A stretch of DNA of 64,000 bases from a bacterium 1xD42-67. GTDB lineage: Bacteria; Bacillota; Clostridia; Oscillospirales; Oscillospiraceae. The position numbers were made by a program, and so were the translations under genes. Each line of letters opens with the position of its first letter. The stretch's first letter is position 1. Of the stretch, positions 17,959 through 25,845 are shown in pieces. The notes beneath the pieces are model-generated. The model made no database searches, had not been told where the DNA came from, and saw only the letters and a list, made by a program, of their open reading frames with translations. Location of the stretch: NCBI GenBank assembly GCA_003612335.1, contig RAYO01000004.1, positions 184,436 through 248,435 of the forward strand. Direction: 5' to 3'.

Positions 17959-20715
17959 TTATTTCAGCTCCGGGTGATACTGGGGGCAGGTGCATTTTTT
18001 CCACTTCAGGCCGCTGCCGCAGGGACAGGGATCGTTGCGGCCGATCTTGGTCACCTTGCGGACGGGCTGTTTGCGGACGGTGCCGTCGCCGGCGCCGCTC
18101 TCGCTGGTGACCTTGGCCACCCGCTCCCGCTTGACCTCCTCGTTCTGGCGCAGGCGGACAGAGAACAGGCGGCGCAGGGTCTCCTCCTGGATGGCGGCTA
18201 CCATGTTCTCGAACATCTCGTAGCCCTCCTCCTTATAGGCGACCACAGGATCGCTCTGGGCGTAGGCCCGCAGGCCGATGCCCTGGCGCAGCTCGGTCAT
18301 GGCATCGATGTGGTCCATCCAGTACTCGTCCACCACCCGGAGCATGATCACTCGCTCCAGCTCCCGCATGATGTTGGGGGTGATCTCCTGCTCCTTGCGC
18401 TGGTAGACGGCCACCGCCCTGTCCAGCACCAGCTGGGCCAGCCCGTCCGCGTCGTACCCGGCCAGCTCCCCGTCGGAGAGCATCAGATCGCTGGGGGCCA
18501 GGAACATGGTGCGGAAATGGTGTACCGCCTCCTGGAAGGTCTCTGCGTCCAGGTGCTTCTGCTCGCCCATGTGGCCCTGGATGGCGCTGGTCACCATGGT
18601 GCGGAGCATGTTCTGGATGGAGCTCTGGATGTCCTCCCCGTCCAGCACCTGGCGGCGCTGCTTATAGACGATCTCACGCTGGGTGTTCATCACGTCGTCA
18701 TATTGGAGGACGTTCTTCCGGGTCTGGAAGTTCCGGGACTCCACCTGCTTCTGGGCGTTCTCGATGGCGCCGGAGAGCATCTTGGCGTCGATGGGGGTGT
18801 CCTCGTCCACTCCCAGCCTCTCCATCAGGTTATACACCCGCTCGGAGCCGAACAGACGCATGATGTCGTCCTCCAGGGAGAGGTAGAACCGGGTCTCGCC
18901 CGGGTCGCCCTGACGGCCGGCACGGCCCCGCAGCTGGTTGTCGATCCGGCGGGACTCGTGGCGCTCGGTGCCCAGGATGAAGAGGCCGCCCACAGCCCGG
19001 ACCCGGTCCGCCTCCTCCTGGATCTCCGCTTTATATTTGGCCTCCGCCTCGGAGAACTTTTTCCGGGCGTCCAGGATCTCCTGGTCGTCGGTCTCGGCGA
19101 AGCCGGTGGCCTCGGCGATGAGCTCATCGGTCATCCCCGACTTGCGCAGGTCGGCCTTGGCCAGGAACTCGGCGTTTCCCCCCAGCATGATATCGGTGCC
19201 TCGGCCGGCCATGTTGGTGGCCACGGTGACCGCCCCGAACTTGCCCGCCTGGGCCACGATCTCGGCTTCCTTCTCGTGGTTCTTGGCGTTCAAAACGTTG
19301 TGGCGGATCCCCTTGCGTTTGAGGATGGCGGACAGCTCCTCCGACTTCTCGATGGAGACTGTGCCCACCAGGACGGGCTGGCCCTTGGCGTGACAGGCCT
19401 CGATCTGGTCCACGATGGCCCGCAGCTTGCCGGGGACGTTCTTATACACCACGTCGGGCTGGTCGATTCGGGCCAGGGGCTTGTTGGTGGGGATCTCCAC
19501 GATGTCCAGCTCATAGATGGTGCCGAACTCCTCCTCCTCGGTGAGGGCGGTGCCCGTCATTCCGGAGAGCTTGTCGTAGAGACGGAAGTAGTTCTGGAAG
19601 GTGATCGTCGCCAGGGTCTTGGACTCGTTGGCCACCTCCACCCCCTCTTTGGCCTCGATGGCCTGGTGCAGGCCCTCGTTGTACCGGCGGCCGAACATCA
19701 GCCGTCCGGTGAATTCGTCCACGATGATGACCTGGCCGTCCTTGACCACATAGTCGATGTCCCGCTTCATCACCCCCCGGGCCTTGATGGCCTGGTTGAT
19801 GTGGTGGGAGAGGGTGGTGTTCTCCATGTCGGCCAGGTTCTCCACCTGGAACGCGGCCTCTGCCTTCTGGATGCCCCGGGCGGTGAGGGTGGCGGTCTTG
19901 GCCTTCTCATCGACGATGTAGTCGGCGTCGATGTCCACATCTTCCTCTTCCTTGGAATCCGTCTTGGCCACTCGCTGGCACTTCAGCCGGGAGACGAACT
20001 GGTCCACGATGGTGTACAGCTGGGTGGACTTCTCCCCCTGGCCGGAGATGATCAGGGGAGTGCGGGCCTCGTCGATGAGGATGGAGTCCACCTCGTCCAC
20101 GATGGCGAAGGCGTGGCCCCGCTGGACCAGCTCCTGGGAGTAGATGGCCATGTTGTCCCGCAGGTAGTCGAATCCGAACTCGTTGTTGGTGCCGTAGGTG
20201 ATATCGGCCCGATAGGCGGCCTTTTTGGCCTCACCAATCACGCCGTGGATCACCAGGCCCACCGTCAGGCCCATGAAGCGGAAGATCTTGCCCATCCACT
20301 CCGAGTCGCGCTTGGCCAGGTAGTCGTTGACGGTGACGATATGCACCCCCTTGCCCGCCAGGGCGTTGAGGTAGGCGGGGAGGGTGGCCACCAGGGTCTT
20401 GCCCTCGCCGGTCTTCATCTCGGCGATCCGGCCCTGGTGGAGGACGATGCCGCCCACCACCTGCACCCGGTAAGGCCGCAGGCCGATCACCCGCCAGGCC
20501 GCCTCCCGGCAGGCGGCGAAGGCCTCAGGGAGGATATCGTCCAGCGTCTCGCCGTTGGCCAGCCGCTCCTTCAGCTCGGGGGTCTTGGCCTGGAGCTGGA
20601 CGTCGGAAAGGGCCTTGTACTCCTCTTCCAGAGCGTCCACTTTGTCGGCGATGGGATAGATGGACTTCAGCTCCCGCTGGGAGGAGGTCCCGAAGATCTT
20701 GGTAAACAGGCTCAT
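17959..20715 (-). CDS. secA: Preprotein translocase ATPase SecA
   Basis: The 918-residue motor ATPase that pushes preproteins through SecYEG. Seen: Walker A in MKTGEGKT near 100, the [16 protein letters not shown]alker B region near 205, the preprotein cross-linking domain, second nucleotide-binding fold with [18 protein letters not shown] motif near 585, helical scaffold, and the C-terminal SEC-C zinc-binding tail [15 protein letters not shown] 20715 is taken because the resulting [11 protein letters not shown] start is typical; a GTG four codons upstream is too close to the GAGAGG site. It has its own terminator and is separated from flanking genes. Confidence 0.98.
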   Translation of the reverse strand: MSLFTKIFGTSSQRELKSIYPIADKVDALEEEYKALSDVQLQAKTPELKERLANGETLDDILPEAFAACREAAWRVIGLRPYRVQVVGGIVLHQGRIAEMKTGEGKTLVATLPAYLNALAGKGVHIVTVNDYLAKRDSEWMGKIFRFMGLTVGLVIHGVIGEAKKAAYRADITYGTNNEFGFDYLRDNMAIYSQELVQRGHAFAIVDEVDSILIDEARTPLIISGQGEKSTQLYTIVDQFVSRLKCQRVAKTDSKEEEDVDIDADYIVDEKAKTATLTARGIQKAEAAFQVENLADMENTTLSHHINQAIKARGVMKRDIDYVVKDGQVIIVDEFTGRLMFGRRYNEGLHQAIEAKEGVEVANESKTLATITFQNYFRLYDKLSGMTGTALTEEEEFGTIYELDIVEIPTNKPLARIDQPDVVYKNVPGKLRAIVDQIEACHAKGQPVLVGTVSIEKSEELSAILKRKGIRHNVLNAKNHEKEAEIVAQAGKFGAVTVATNMAGRGTDIMLGGNAEFLAKADLRKSGMTDELIAEATGFAETDDQEILDARKKFSEAEAKYKAEIQEEADRVRAVGGLFILGTERHESRRIDNQLRGRAGRQGDPGETRFYLSLEDDIMRLFGSERVYNLMERLGVDEDTPIDAKMLSGAIENAQKQVESRNFQTRKNVLQYDDVMNTQREIVYKQRRQVLDGEDIQSSIQNMLRTMVTSAIQGHMGEQKHLDAETFQEAVHHFRTMFLAPSDLMLSDGELAGYDADGLAQLVLDRAVAVYQRKEQEITPNIMRELERVIMLRVVDEYWMDHIDAMTELRQGIGLRAYAQSDPVVAYKEEGYEMFENMVAAIQEETLRRLFSVRLRQNEEVKRERVAKVTSESGAGDGTVRKQPVRKVTKIGRNDPCPCGSGLKWKKCTCPQYHPELK

Positions 20716-20800
20716 TGTGTAAAACACCTCTCGGTTTTATTTTGACAGAATATCACGGCACGACGTCCCGGCCCCCCGTCTTGCCGGCGGCCGCGTAAAT

Positions 20801-20824
20801 GGGCGGATCATATCCGCCCCTACG
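20801..20824. repeat. Palindromic intergenic repeat, copy 1
   Basis: GGGCGGATCA/TATCCGCCCC followed by TACG, matching the other TGTAGGGGCGG-type copies near 31.8, 33.9 and 41.7 kb. It lies in the secA upstream region. Confidence 0.7.
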
Positions 20825-20970
20825 CATTCGATAACTATAATCAAAGTCAGTATACCACACTCTCTCCTCCAAAAAAAGAGCAAATTGTAAACTTTATCGG
20901 ACAAAAATTCCGTTTCCTTCGTTTGATCAGCTGAAAGATCCGTGTTCGGCGCATTATTGTCCGCCAGGCG

Positions 20971-21000
20971 TTGACAAAGAGGGCTGATTTGTGGTATGGT
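20971..21000 (+). promoter_or_regulatory. Promoter of the glycine riboswitch transcript
   Basis: TTGACA (20971-20976), 18-bp spacer, TATGGT (20995-21000), ending about 20 bases before the riboswitch begins. Confidence 0.7.
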
Positions 21001-21017
21001 AGCAAAGTAATTGAATC

Positions 21018-21204
21018 AGGACAGACGAAGCGCACAGGAAAACGGCCCTACGGCCTGCCGAAGGAGTAACACTCTCAGGCGTCCCCAGCGGGATAAGGAC
21101 TGGGCGTGGATGTGACTCTGGAGAAGCTCGTTTACCGGGTGCCGAAGGTGCAACGCGGGAAGAAATTCCTGCCAATCTCTCAGGCAAAAGGACAGAGGAG
21201 AGGT
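21018..21204 (+). ncRNA. Tandem glycine riboswitch (gcvT motif)
   Basis: Two successive aptamers are visible. The first carries GCCGAAGGAGTAACACTCTC with AGGC; the second starts with CTCTGGAGAAGC and carries GCCGAAGGTGCAA and then AATCTCTCAGGCAAAAGGAC, all hallmark strings of the gcvT RNA family. The first aptamer is slightly abbreviated. It precedes a hairpin platform and an AGCS symporter gene, the usual arrangement for glycine control of Na+/amino-acid symporters. Confidence 0.95.
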
Positions 21205-21209
21205 CAAAA

Positions 21210-21276
21210 CGGCGGGGCCGCGCTCCGCCGGACTGTGCTTTTTCTTCGGGCCGCGGGCGTCTCCCGGCCCGTTTTT
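21210..21276 (+). terminator. Riboswitch expression platform with intrinsic terminator
   Basis: Two hairpins follow the aptamers: CGGCGG/CCGCCG (21210-21230) and CGGGCC/CGGCCCG (21247-21271), the second running into TTTTT (21272-21276). This is a transcription terminator 28 bases before the symporter start, so glycine probably decides read-through. Confidence 0.85.
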
Positions 21277-21303
21277 CGTCTGTCCTCAAAGGAGAGAAGA
21301 CCT

Positions 21304-22701
21304 ATGGAAAGATTCCTCGAGGCCGTCACGCTGGTCAACGGCAAGATCAACGACTTCGTCTGGGGCCCCATCATGCTGGCCCTTCTGGTGGGCACTGGCG
21401 TGTTCCTCACCTTCCGCACCGGCTGGATCCAGGTGGGCCGGTTCGGCTACATCATGAAGAACACCATCGGCTCCCTGTTCCGCAGGCGGGGGCAGAAGGA
21501 CCACGGCAGCAACTTATCCCCCTTCCAGGCCGTGACCACCGCCCTGGCGGGCACCGTGGGCACCGGCAACATCGCCGGTGTCACCGGAGCCATCTTCATC
21601 GGCGGGCCGGGGGCCGTGTTCTGGATGTGGGTGTCCGCCTTCTTCGGCATGTGCACCAAATATGCCGAGATCGCTCTGGCCCTGAGATTCCGGAACACCG
21701 ACGAACAGGGCGTCCACAAGGGCGGGCCCATGTACTACATCGAGAACGGCCTGGGCCGGAACTGGAGATGGCTGGCAGTCATCTTCGCCATCCTGGGCGG
21801 CCTGGCCTCCTTCGGCATCGGCAACATCGCCCAGTCCAGCGAGATCGCCGGGGCCCTCAACGGCCTGTTCGGCGTTGACCCCATGATCAGCGGCGTGGCC
21901 CTCACCGTGGTGGTGGGCATCGTGGTCATCGGCGGCGTGAAGCGGATCGGTCAGGTGACCTCCCTGCTGGTCCCCTTCATGTCCGTGTTCTATGTGGCGG
22001 CGGGGATCGTCGTCATCCTCATGCGGATCGGCGATATCCCCGGCGTCTTCCAGGCCATCTTCACCAGCGCCTTCAGCTTTGAGGCGGTGGGCGGCGGCGT
22101 GTTTGGCTACGCCATCATGGTGGCCATGAAGAACGGCTTCGCCCGGGGCGTCTTCTCCAACGAGGCCGGTCTGGGCTCCGCCCCCATCGCCCACGCCGCC
22201 TCCTCCACCGAGGAGCCCGCCGAGCAGGCCATCTGGGGGGTGTTCGAGGTCTTCTTCGACACCATCATCATCTGCTCCATCACCGCCTTCACCGTCCTGC
22301 TGTCCGGCTTCGAGCTGGGGGCCTCCGCCTTGGAGGGCTACGCCTCCAAGGGCGCCGCCGCTGTGGCCGCCTTCAACTCCATCCTCCCCGGCGAGCTGGG
22401 CGGGACCATCATCCAGGTCAGCCTGGTCTTCTTCGCCCTGTCCACCATCCTCAGCTGGAGCTACTACGGCGAGCGCTGCTGGGGCTACCTCTCCGGCGAC
22501 AACAAGGCGGTCACCGCCGTCTATAAGATGGTCTTCGTCCTGTTCTGCATCGTCGGCGCCACTGGCTCCGGCCAGCTCATGTGGGACATCTCCGACACCC
22601 TCAACGGCGCTATGGCCATCCCCAACCTGGTCGCCCTCCTGCTGCTGTCCGGCGCAGTGGCCTCCATCACCAAGGAATACTTCACCGACAAGCGCCTCTG
22701 A
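21304..22701 (+). CDS. AGCS family Na+:alanine/glycine symporter
   Basis: A 465-residue alanine-or-glycine:cation symporter with about 11 transmembrane helices. Seen: the family signatures GTVGTGNIAGV near 80, KGGPMYYIENGLG near 140, FSNEAGLGSAPIAHAA near 295 and WSYYGERC near 385. ATG 21304 follows AAAGGAGAG. The glycine riboswitch upstream indicates that the physiological substrate is glycine, either taken up for use or controlled to avoid toxicity. Single-gene transcription unit closed by the terminator at 22707. Confidence 0.96.
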   Translation: MERFLEAVTLVNGKINDFVWGPIMLALLVGTGVFLTFRTGWIQVGRFGYIMKNTIGSLFRRRGQKDHGSNLSPFQAVTTALAGTVGTGNIAGVTGAIFIGGPGAVFWMWVSAFFGMCTKYAEIALALRFRNTDEQGVHKGGPMYYIENGLGRNWRWLAVIFAILGGLASFGIGNIAQSSEIAGALNGLFGVDPMISGVALTVVVGIVVIGGVKRIGQVTSLLVPFMSVFYVAAGIVVILMRIGDIPGVFQAIFTSAFSFEAVGGGVFGYAIMVAMKNGFARGVFSNEAGLGSAPIAHAASSTEEPAEQAIWGVFEVFFDTIIICSITAFTVLLSGFELGASALEGYASKGAAAVAAFNSILPGELGGTIIQVSLVFFALSTILSWSYYGERCWGYLSGDNKAVTAVYKMVFVLFCIVGATGSGQLMWDISDTLNGAMAIPNLVALLLLSGAVASITKEYFTDKRL

Positions 22702-22706
22702 TCCCA

Positions 22707-22745
22707 AAACAGCCGCACAGCCTTTCCAAGGCTGTGCGGCTGTTT
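22707..22745 (+). terminator. Terminator of the AGCS gene
   Basis: Long perfect stem AACAGCCGCACAGCCTT with its complement around TCC, followed by TTTCGTT. Confidence 0.85.
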
Positions 22746-22833
22746 CGTTCCGGTCAAAAAAACTTTTAGCAGTCTCAACGATCCCCCCTCCCCGATCGTG
22801 TATCAGACAGAGGGACAGAAAGGAGGCGGACCG

Positions 22834-23331
22834 ATGGATGGAAGCGGGTGCTCCCGGGAGGAGATCGCCGGGCTCTACCGGCGGCATTCCAAGCTGGTGT
22901 ATCAGATCTGCTTGGTGCTGCTGAAGAACGTGCCCGACGCCGAAGACGCCTCCCAGACCGTCTTTCGCAGGGCGATGGAGCGGGGCGGGCCCTTTCGTGA
23001 TCCGGAGCACGAAAAGGCCTGGCTCATCGTCACCGCCCGGAACGAGTGCCGGGACCAGCTGAAGCACTGGTGGAGAAAGCGCCGGGCCGATCCGTCCGTC
23101 CTGGACGCCCTCATCTGGGAACAGCCTGAGGACGGATCCGTCTGGGAGCAGGTGGCCGCGCTCCCGGAGAAACACCGGTTGGTGCTCTTCCTCCACTACT
23201 ACGAGGGCTACAAGACCGATGAGATCGCCCAACTCTTGAAGGAGAATCCCTCCACCGTGCGCTCCCGGCTGGCCCAGGCGAGGAAAAAACTAAAAATGCG
23301 ATTGGAGGCGGAAGGCTATGGAGCGACATGA
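22834..23331 (+). CDS. ECF-type RNA polymerase sigma factor
   Basis: A 165-residue group IV sigma factor. Seen: sigma region 2 (about 10-80, with DAEDASQTVFRRAM and WLIVTARNECRDQ) and region 4 helix-turn-helix (about 100-160, HYYEGYKTDEIAQLL and TVRSRLAQARKKLK). ATG 22834 follows AAAGGAGG. The following gene, a DUF4179-type membrane protein, overlaps by 14 bp, so the pair is translationally coupled and the partner is the likely anti-sigma factor. The regulon is unknown. Confidence 0.92.
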   Translation: MDGSGCSREEIAGLYRRHSKLVYQICLVLLKNVPDAEDASQTVFRRAMERGGPFRDPEHEKAWLIVTARNECRDQLKHWWRKRRADPSVLDALIWEQPEDGSVWEQVAALPEKHRLVLFLHYYEGYKTDEIAQLLKENPSTVRSRLAQARKKLKMRLEAEGYGAT

Positions 23332-24412
23332 TCTGAACCGCATGTTCGATGCCCTTGCTCCCACACCCGAGCAGGAGCAGGCCGGGCTGGACCGCCTTCT
23401 CCAGACGGAAAGGAAGGTTAGACCCATGAAGAAGCTGAAAAAATTGACAGTTATAGGCATTGCCGCCGCGCTGATGGTCATTTCCTGCGCCGCCGCCGTG
23501 GTGACGGGCATCGACCAGCGGCTGCTGGACTATTTCGGCGCAAGCCCTAAACAGGCGGAGCTGCTGCTGCCCGGTGCGGTGCCGGTAGACGTGACGGTGG
23601 AAGACAACGGGGCCGCGCTCCACATTTCCCAGGTGCTGATGGACCGGTACACGATTCTGCTCCTGGCCGATTTTACCGCCCCTGAGGGAACGGTGCTGGA
23701 CATGGACGAGGGAAACGATGGCATTAACCGGGGATTCGGCGGCATAGAGTGGTCCATGCCTCAGCTGCTGGATCCAGCGGGACAGGCCATCGACCTGAAC
23801 CAGAGTTGGGCATGGCACACGGAGGTGCTGGATGACGGCGACCCCCTGGACAACCACCTGACCCTGCTGATGCGTATGGAACTGGAGGAAGGTATCCAGC
23901 CGGAATGGAATATCAGCGGTCTGGCCCTGCGGGGGGAGGATTTGGTGCGGTTTGACCCAGATCTGAAGCGGTATGTCACCGTTTATGCTGGCGATTGGTC
24001 CTGCCAGTTCCCTGTCACCTGGCAGGATATGGGCCGGATCATTCCGGTGAACCAAGTGGCTGGACAGGTGGATGGTGTGGATATCTCGGTAACCAAGTGC
24101 TATCTGTCCCCCATGACGCTTCAAATTCAACTGGAACGAGCGGTTCCGGTATCGCTGCGTTCTGACAATGCGGAGCCGGGAGCTTACGGCCGTTGGATTT
24201 CAGCTATCAATGCTGATCGTGTGACGCTGACCACGAAGGATGGTCAGAGCATTCTCCTCGCTGAACTGGGAGGGACCGCCAGCGACCAGGACAGCAGCAC
24301 AATGTTCCAATTAAAGCAGATTACCAGCTTGGAACAACTCCAGACACTCACCCTGCGCGTCGGGGATGGGAGCGTGGACATCCCCCTGGAGGGTCTGATC
24401 CCGGCAGAATAA
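23318..24412 (+). CDS. DUF4179-type membrane protein, probable anti-sigma factor
   Basis: A 364-residue single-pass protein. Seen: a short cytoplasmic N-terminal segment (1-36), one transmembrane helix (about 44-66, VIGIAAALMVISCAAAVV), and a beta-rich extracytoplasmic domain with repeated sandwich-like segments, as in DUF4179 proteins that follow ECF sigma genes in Clostridia. It overlaps the sigma gene and is followed by a terminator, giving a two-gene operon. No zinc-binding HxxxCxxC motif is present, so binding to the sigma factor would use the short N-terminal helix; this is inference. Confidence 0.8.
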   Translation: MERHDLNRMFDALAPTPEQEQAGLDRLLQTERKVRPMKKLKKLTVIGIAAALMVISCAAAVVTGIDQRLLDYFGASPKQAELLLPGAVPVDVTVEDNGAALHISQVLMDRYTILLLADFTAPEGTVLDMDEGNDGINRGFGGIEWSMPQLLDPAGQAIDLNQSWAWHTEVLDDGDPLDNHLTLLMRMELEEGIQPEWNISGLALRGEDLVRFDPDLKRYVTVYAGDWSCQFPVTWQDMGRIIPVNQVAGQVDGVDISVTKCYLSPMTLQIQLERAVPVSLRSDNAEPGAYGRWISAINADRVTLTTKDGQSILLAELGGTASDQDSSTMFQLKQITSLEQLQTLTLRVGDGSVDIPLEGLIPAE

Positions 24413-24417
24413 AATCC

Positions 24418-24445
24418 TTGCAATCCTGGGAAAATCGGGTAAAAT
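24418..24445 (+). promoter_or_regulatory. Candidate promoter for the HIT gene
   Basis: TTGCAA (24418-24423), 16 bases, TAAAAT (24440-24445), just after the DUF4179 stop. A transcript from here would begin with the 24463-24490 hairpin. Confidence 0.45.
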
Positions 24446-24462
24446 GGAATCACCGTAAGGAG

Positions 24463-24490
24463 AGGGCCCCGCCTGAGCGGGGCCCCTTTT
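24463..24490 (+). terminator. Terminator of the ECF sigma operon
   Basis: GGGCCCCGC/GCGGGGCCC stem followed by TTTT, between the DUF4179 and HIT genes. Confidence 0.8.
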
Positions 24491-24510
24491 ACAATGAAGG
24501 AGGTCTTCCA

Positions 24511-24849
24511 ATGTCCGACTGTTTATTCTGCAAGATCGCCGCCGGGGACATCCCGTCCAGCAAGGTGTACGAGGACGGCCAGTGTCTGGCCTTCCACGAC
24601 ATCGATCCCCAGGCCCCCACCCATTTCCTGGTGATCCCCAAGACCCATATCGGCTCGGTGGCCGAGGTGACGGAGGACAATGCCGCAGTGGCGGCCCACA
24701 TCTTCACCGTCATCGCCAAGGTGGCGAAGGACCTGGGTCTGGACAGCTATCGGGTGGTGTCCAACATCGGGGAGCAGGCGGGGCAGAGCGTTCCCCATCT
24801 CCACTTCCATGTCCTAGCCGGACGGGACATGACCTGGCCTCCGGGCTGA
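24511..24849 (+). CDS. HIT family nucleotide hydrolase/transferase
   Basis: A 112-residue histidine-triad protein of the HINT branch. Seen: the zinc-type CLFCKI at the N terminus, and the catalytic triad HLHFHVL near the C terminus at about 98-104. Known relatives hydrolyse AMP-lysine-like phosphoramidates and aminoacyl-AMP. ATG 24511 follows GAAGGAGG. The LysR gene starts 7 bp after its stop, suggesting co-transcription, but no functional link is evident. Confidence 0.95.
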   Translation: MSDCLFCKIAAGDIPSSKVYEDGQCLAFHDIDPQAPTHFLVIPKTHIGSVAEVTEDNAAVAAHIFTVIAKVAKDLGLDSYRVVSNIGEQAGQSVPHLHFHVLAGRDMTWPPG

Positions 24850-24856
24850 GACGGCC

Positions 24857-25789
24857 ATGTTCGTCAAAAATCCCGAGTATTTCCTCACTATCGTCAAGGA
24901 ACACAGCATCTCCAAGGCGGCAGAGCGGCTCTATCTCTCCCAGCCCTATCTGAGCCAATACCTGGCCAAGCTGGAGGGAAGTCTGGGGGTGGTCCTGCTG
25001 GACCGCTCTCACTCCCCTCTCCAGCTGACGCCGGCAGGGGAGCTGTTCCACGCCTATCTGGAACGGCAGAGCTTTTTGGACCGCCAGCTGGTCAGCGACC
25101 TGCGGGACCTCCAGGACAAGAAGCGTCCGGTGCTCCACATCGGGGCCTCCCCCTGGCGGGGCTCCACCCTGATGCCCGATATCCTGCCCCTCTTCGAGGA
25201 GCAGTATCCCGACGTCCAGGTGGTCCTCCACGAGGCGCCAGTGCCTGAGCTGGGGGAGCTGGCGGCGGCCAATGTGATCGATTTCTGTGTGATGCAGCCC
25301 CCCGGCGACCTCACCGAACTGACCTACGAGCCGGTGATGCGGGAGCGGATCTTCCTGGCAGGGCACCGGGACCACCCCCTCCTCCAGGGGCTGGACAGCA
25401 CCTATGAGGACCCCAAGCCCTTCCCCGACCTGCGCCTGCTGGAGCACGCCCGGGTGATCATGCTGCCTGCCGGCTGGCGTCTGTCCAAGCTGCTGTACAA
25501 CACCTTCTCCGTCCACAGCGTGGAGCCCCAGAACATCCTGGTCACCACCAACACCACCACCGCCATCAACCTGGCGGCAGAGAAGCTGGGCTTCGCCTTT
25601 CTGCAGGAGAGCGGCATCCCCCGCACCCCTTACCTGGACCGGCTGGCCTGCTTCACTGTGGGCGAGCCTCCGCTGGTCTGTCCGCTGGCGGTGGTCTATA
25701 AGAAGAACGGCTTCCTATCCCCCGCCGCCCGCACCTTCATCGACCTGATCAAGGGCACATACAGCCGGTATGACCGCTCTCTGACCTGA
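24857..25789 (+). CDS. LysR family transcriptional regulator
   Basis: A 310-residue LysR-type regulator. Seen: N-terminal winged helix-turn-helix (1-60, SISKAAERLYLSQPYLSQYLAKLE) and the periplasmic-binding-protein-like effector domain (about 90-295). It lacks a divergent target gene, unlike many LysR genes; the upstream partner is the HIT gene. Strong terminator follows. Effector and target unknown. Confidence 0.93.
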   Translation: MFVKNPEYFLTIVKEHSISKAAERLYLSQPYLSQYLAKLEGSLGVVLLDRSHSPLQLTPAGELFHAYLERQSFLDRQLVSDLRDLQDKKRPVLHIGASPWRGSTLMPDILPLFEEQYPDVQVVLHEAPVPELGELAAANVIDFCVMQPPGDLTELTYEPVMRERIFLAGHRDHPLLQGLDSTYEDPKPFPDLRLLEHARVIMLPAGWRLSKLLYNTFSVHSVEPQNILVTTNTTTAINLAAEKLGFAFLQESGIPRTPYLDRLACFTVGEPPLVCPLAVVYKKNGFLSPAARTFIDLIKGTYSRYDRSLT

Positions 25790-25800
25790 CCCCAGGAGCC

Positions 25801-25839
25801 AAAACGCTCCCGCCTGTCGGAACAGGCGGGAGCGTTTTT
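25801..25839. terminator. Bidirectional terminator between LysR and hybrid kinase genes
   Basis: Perfect stem of about 16 bp with A-run on one side and TTTTT on the other, ending both convergent units. Confidence 0.9.
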
Positions 25840-25845
25840 CGATCT

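Noticed and set aside
16702..20745. A 1347-residue open frame on the strand opposite secA.
   Set aside because: It is an antisense artefact of high GC; low-complexity composition and no motif. secA on the other strand is certain.
21514..23232. Long minus-strand open frame over the AGCS symporter.
   Set aside because: Antisense shadow of the symporter with Gly/Asp/His-rich composition and no motifs.
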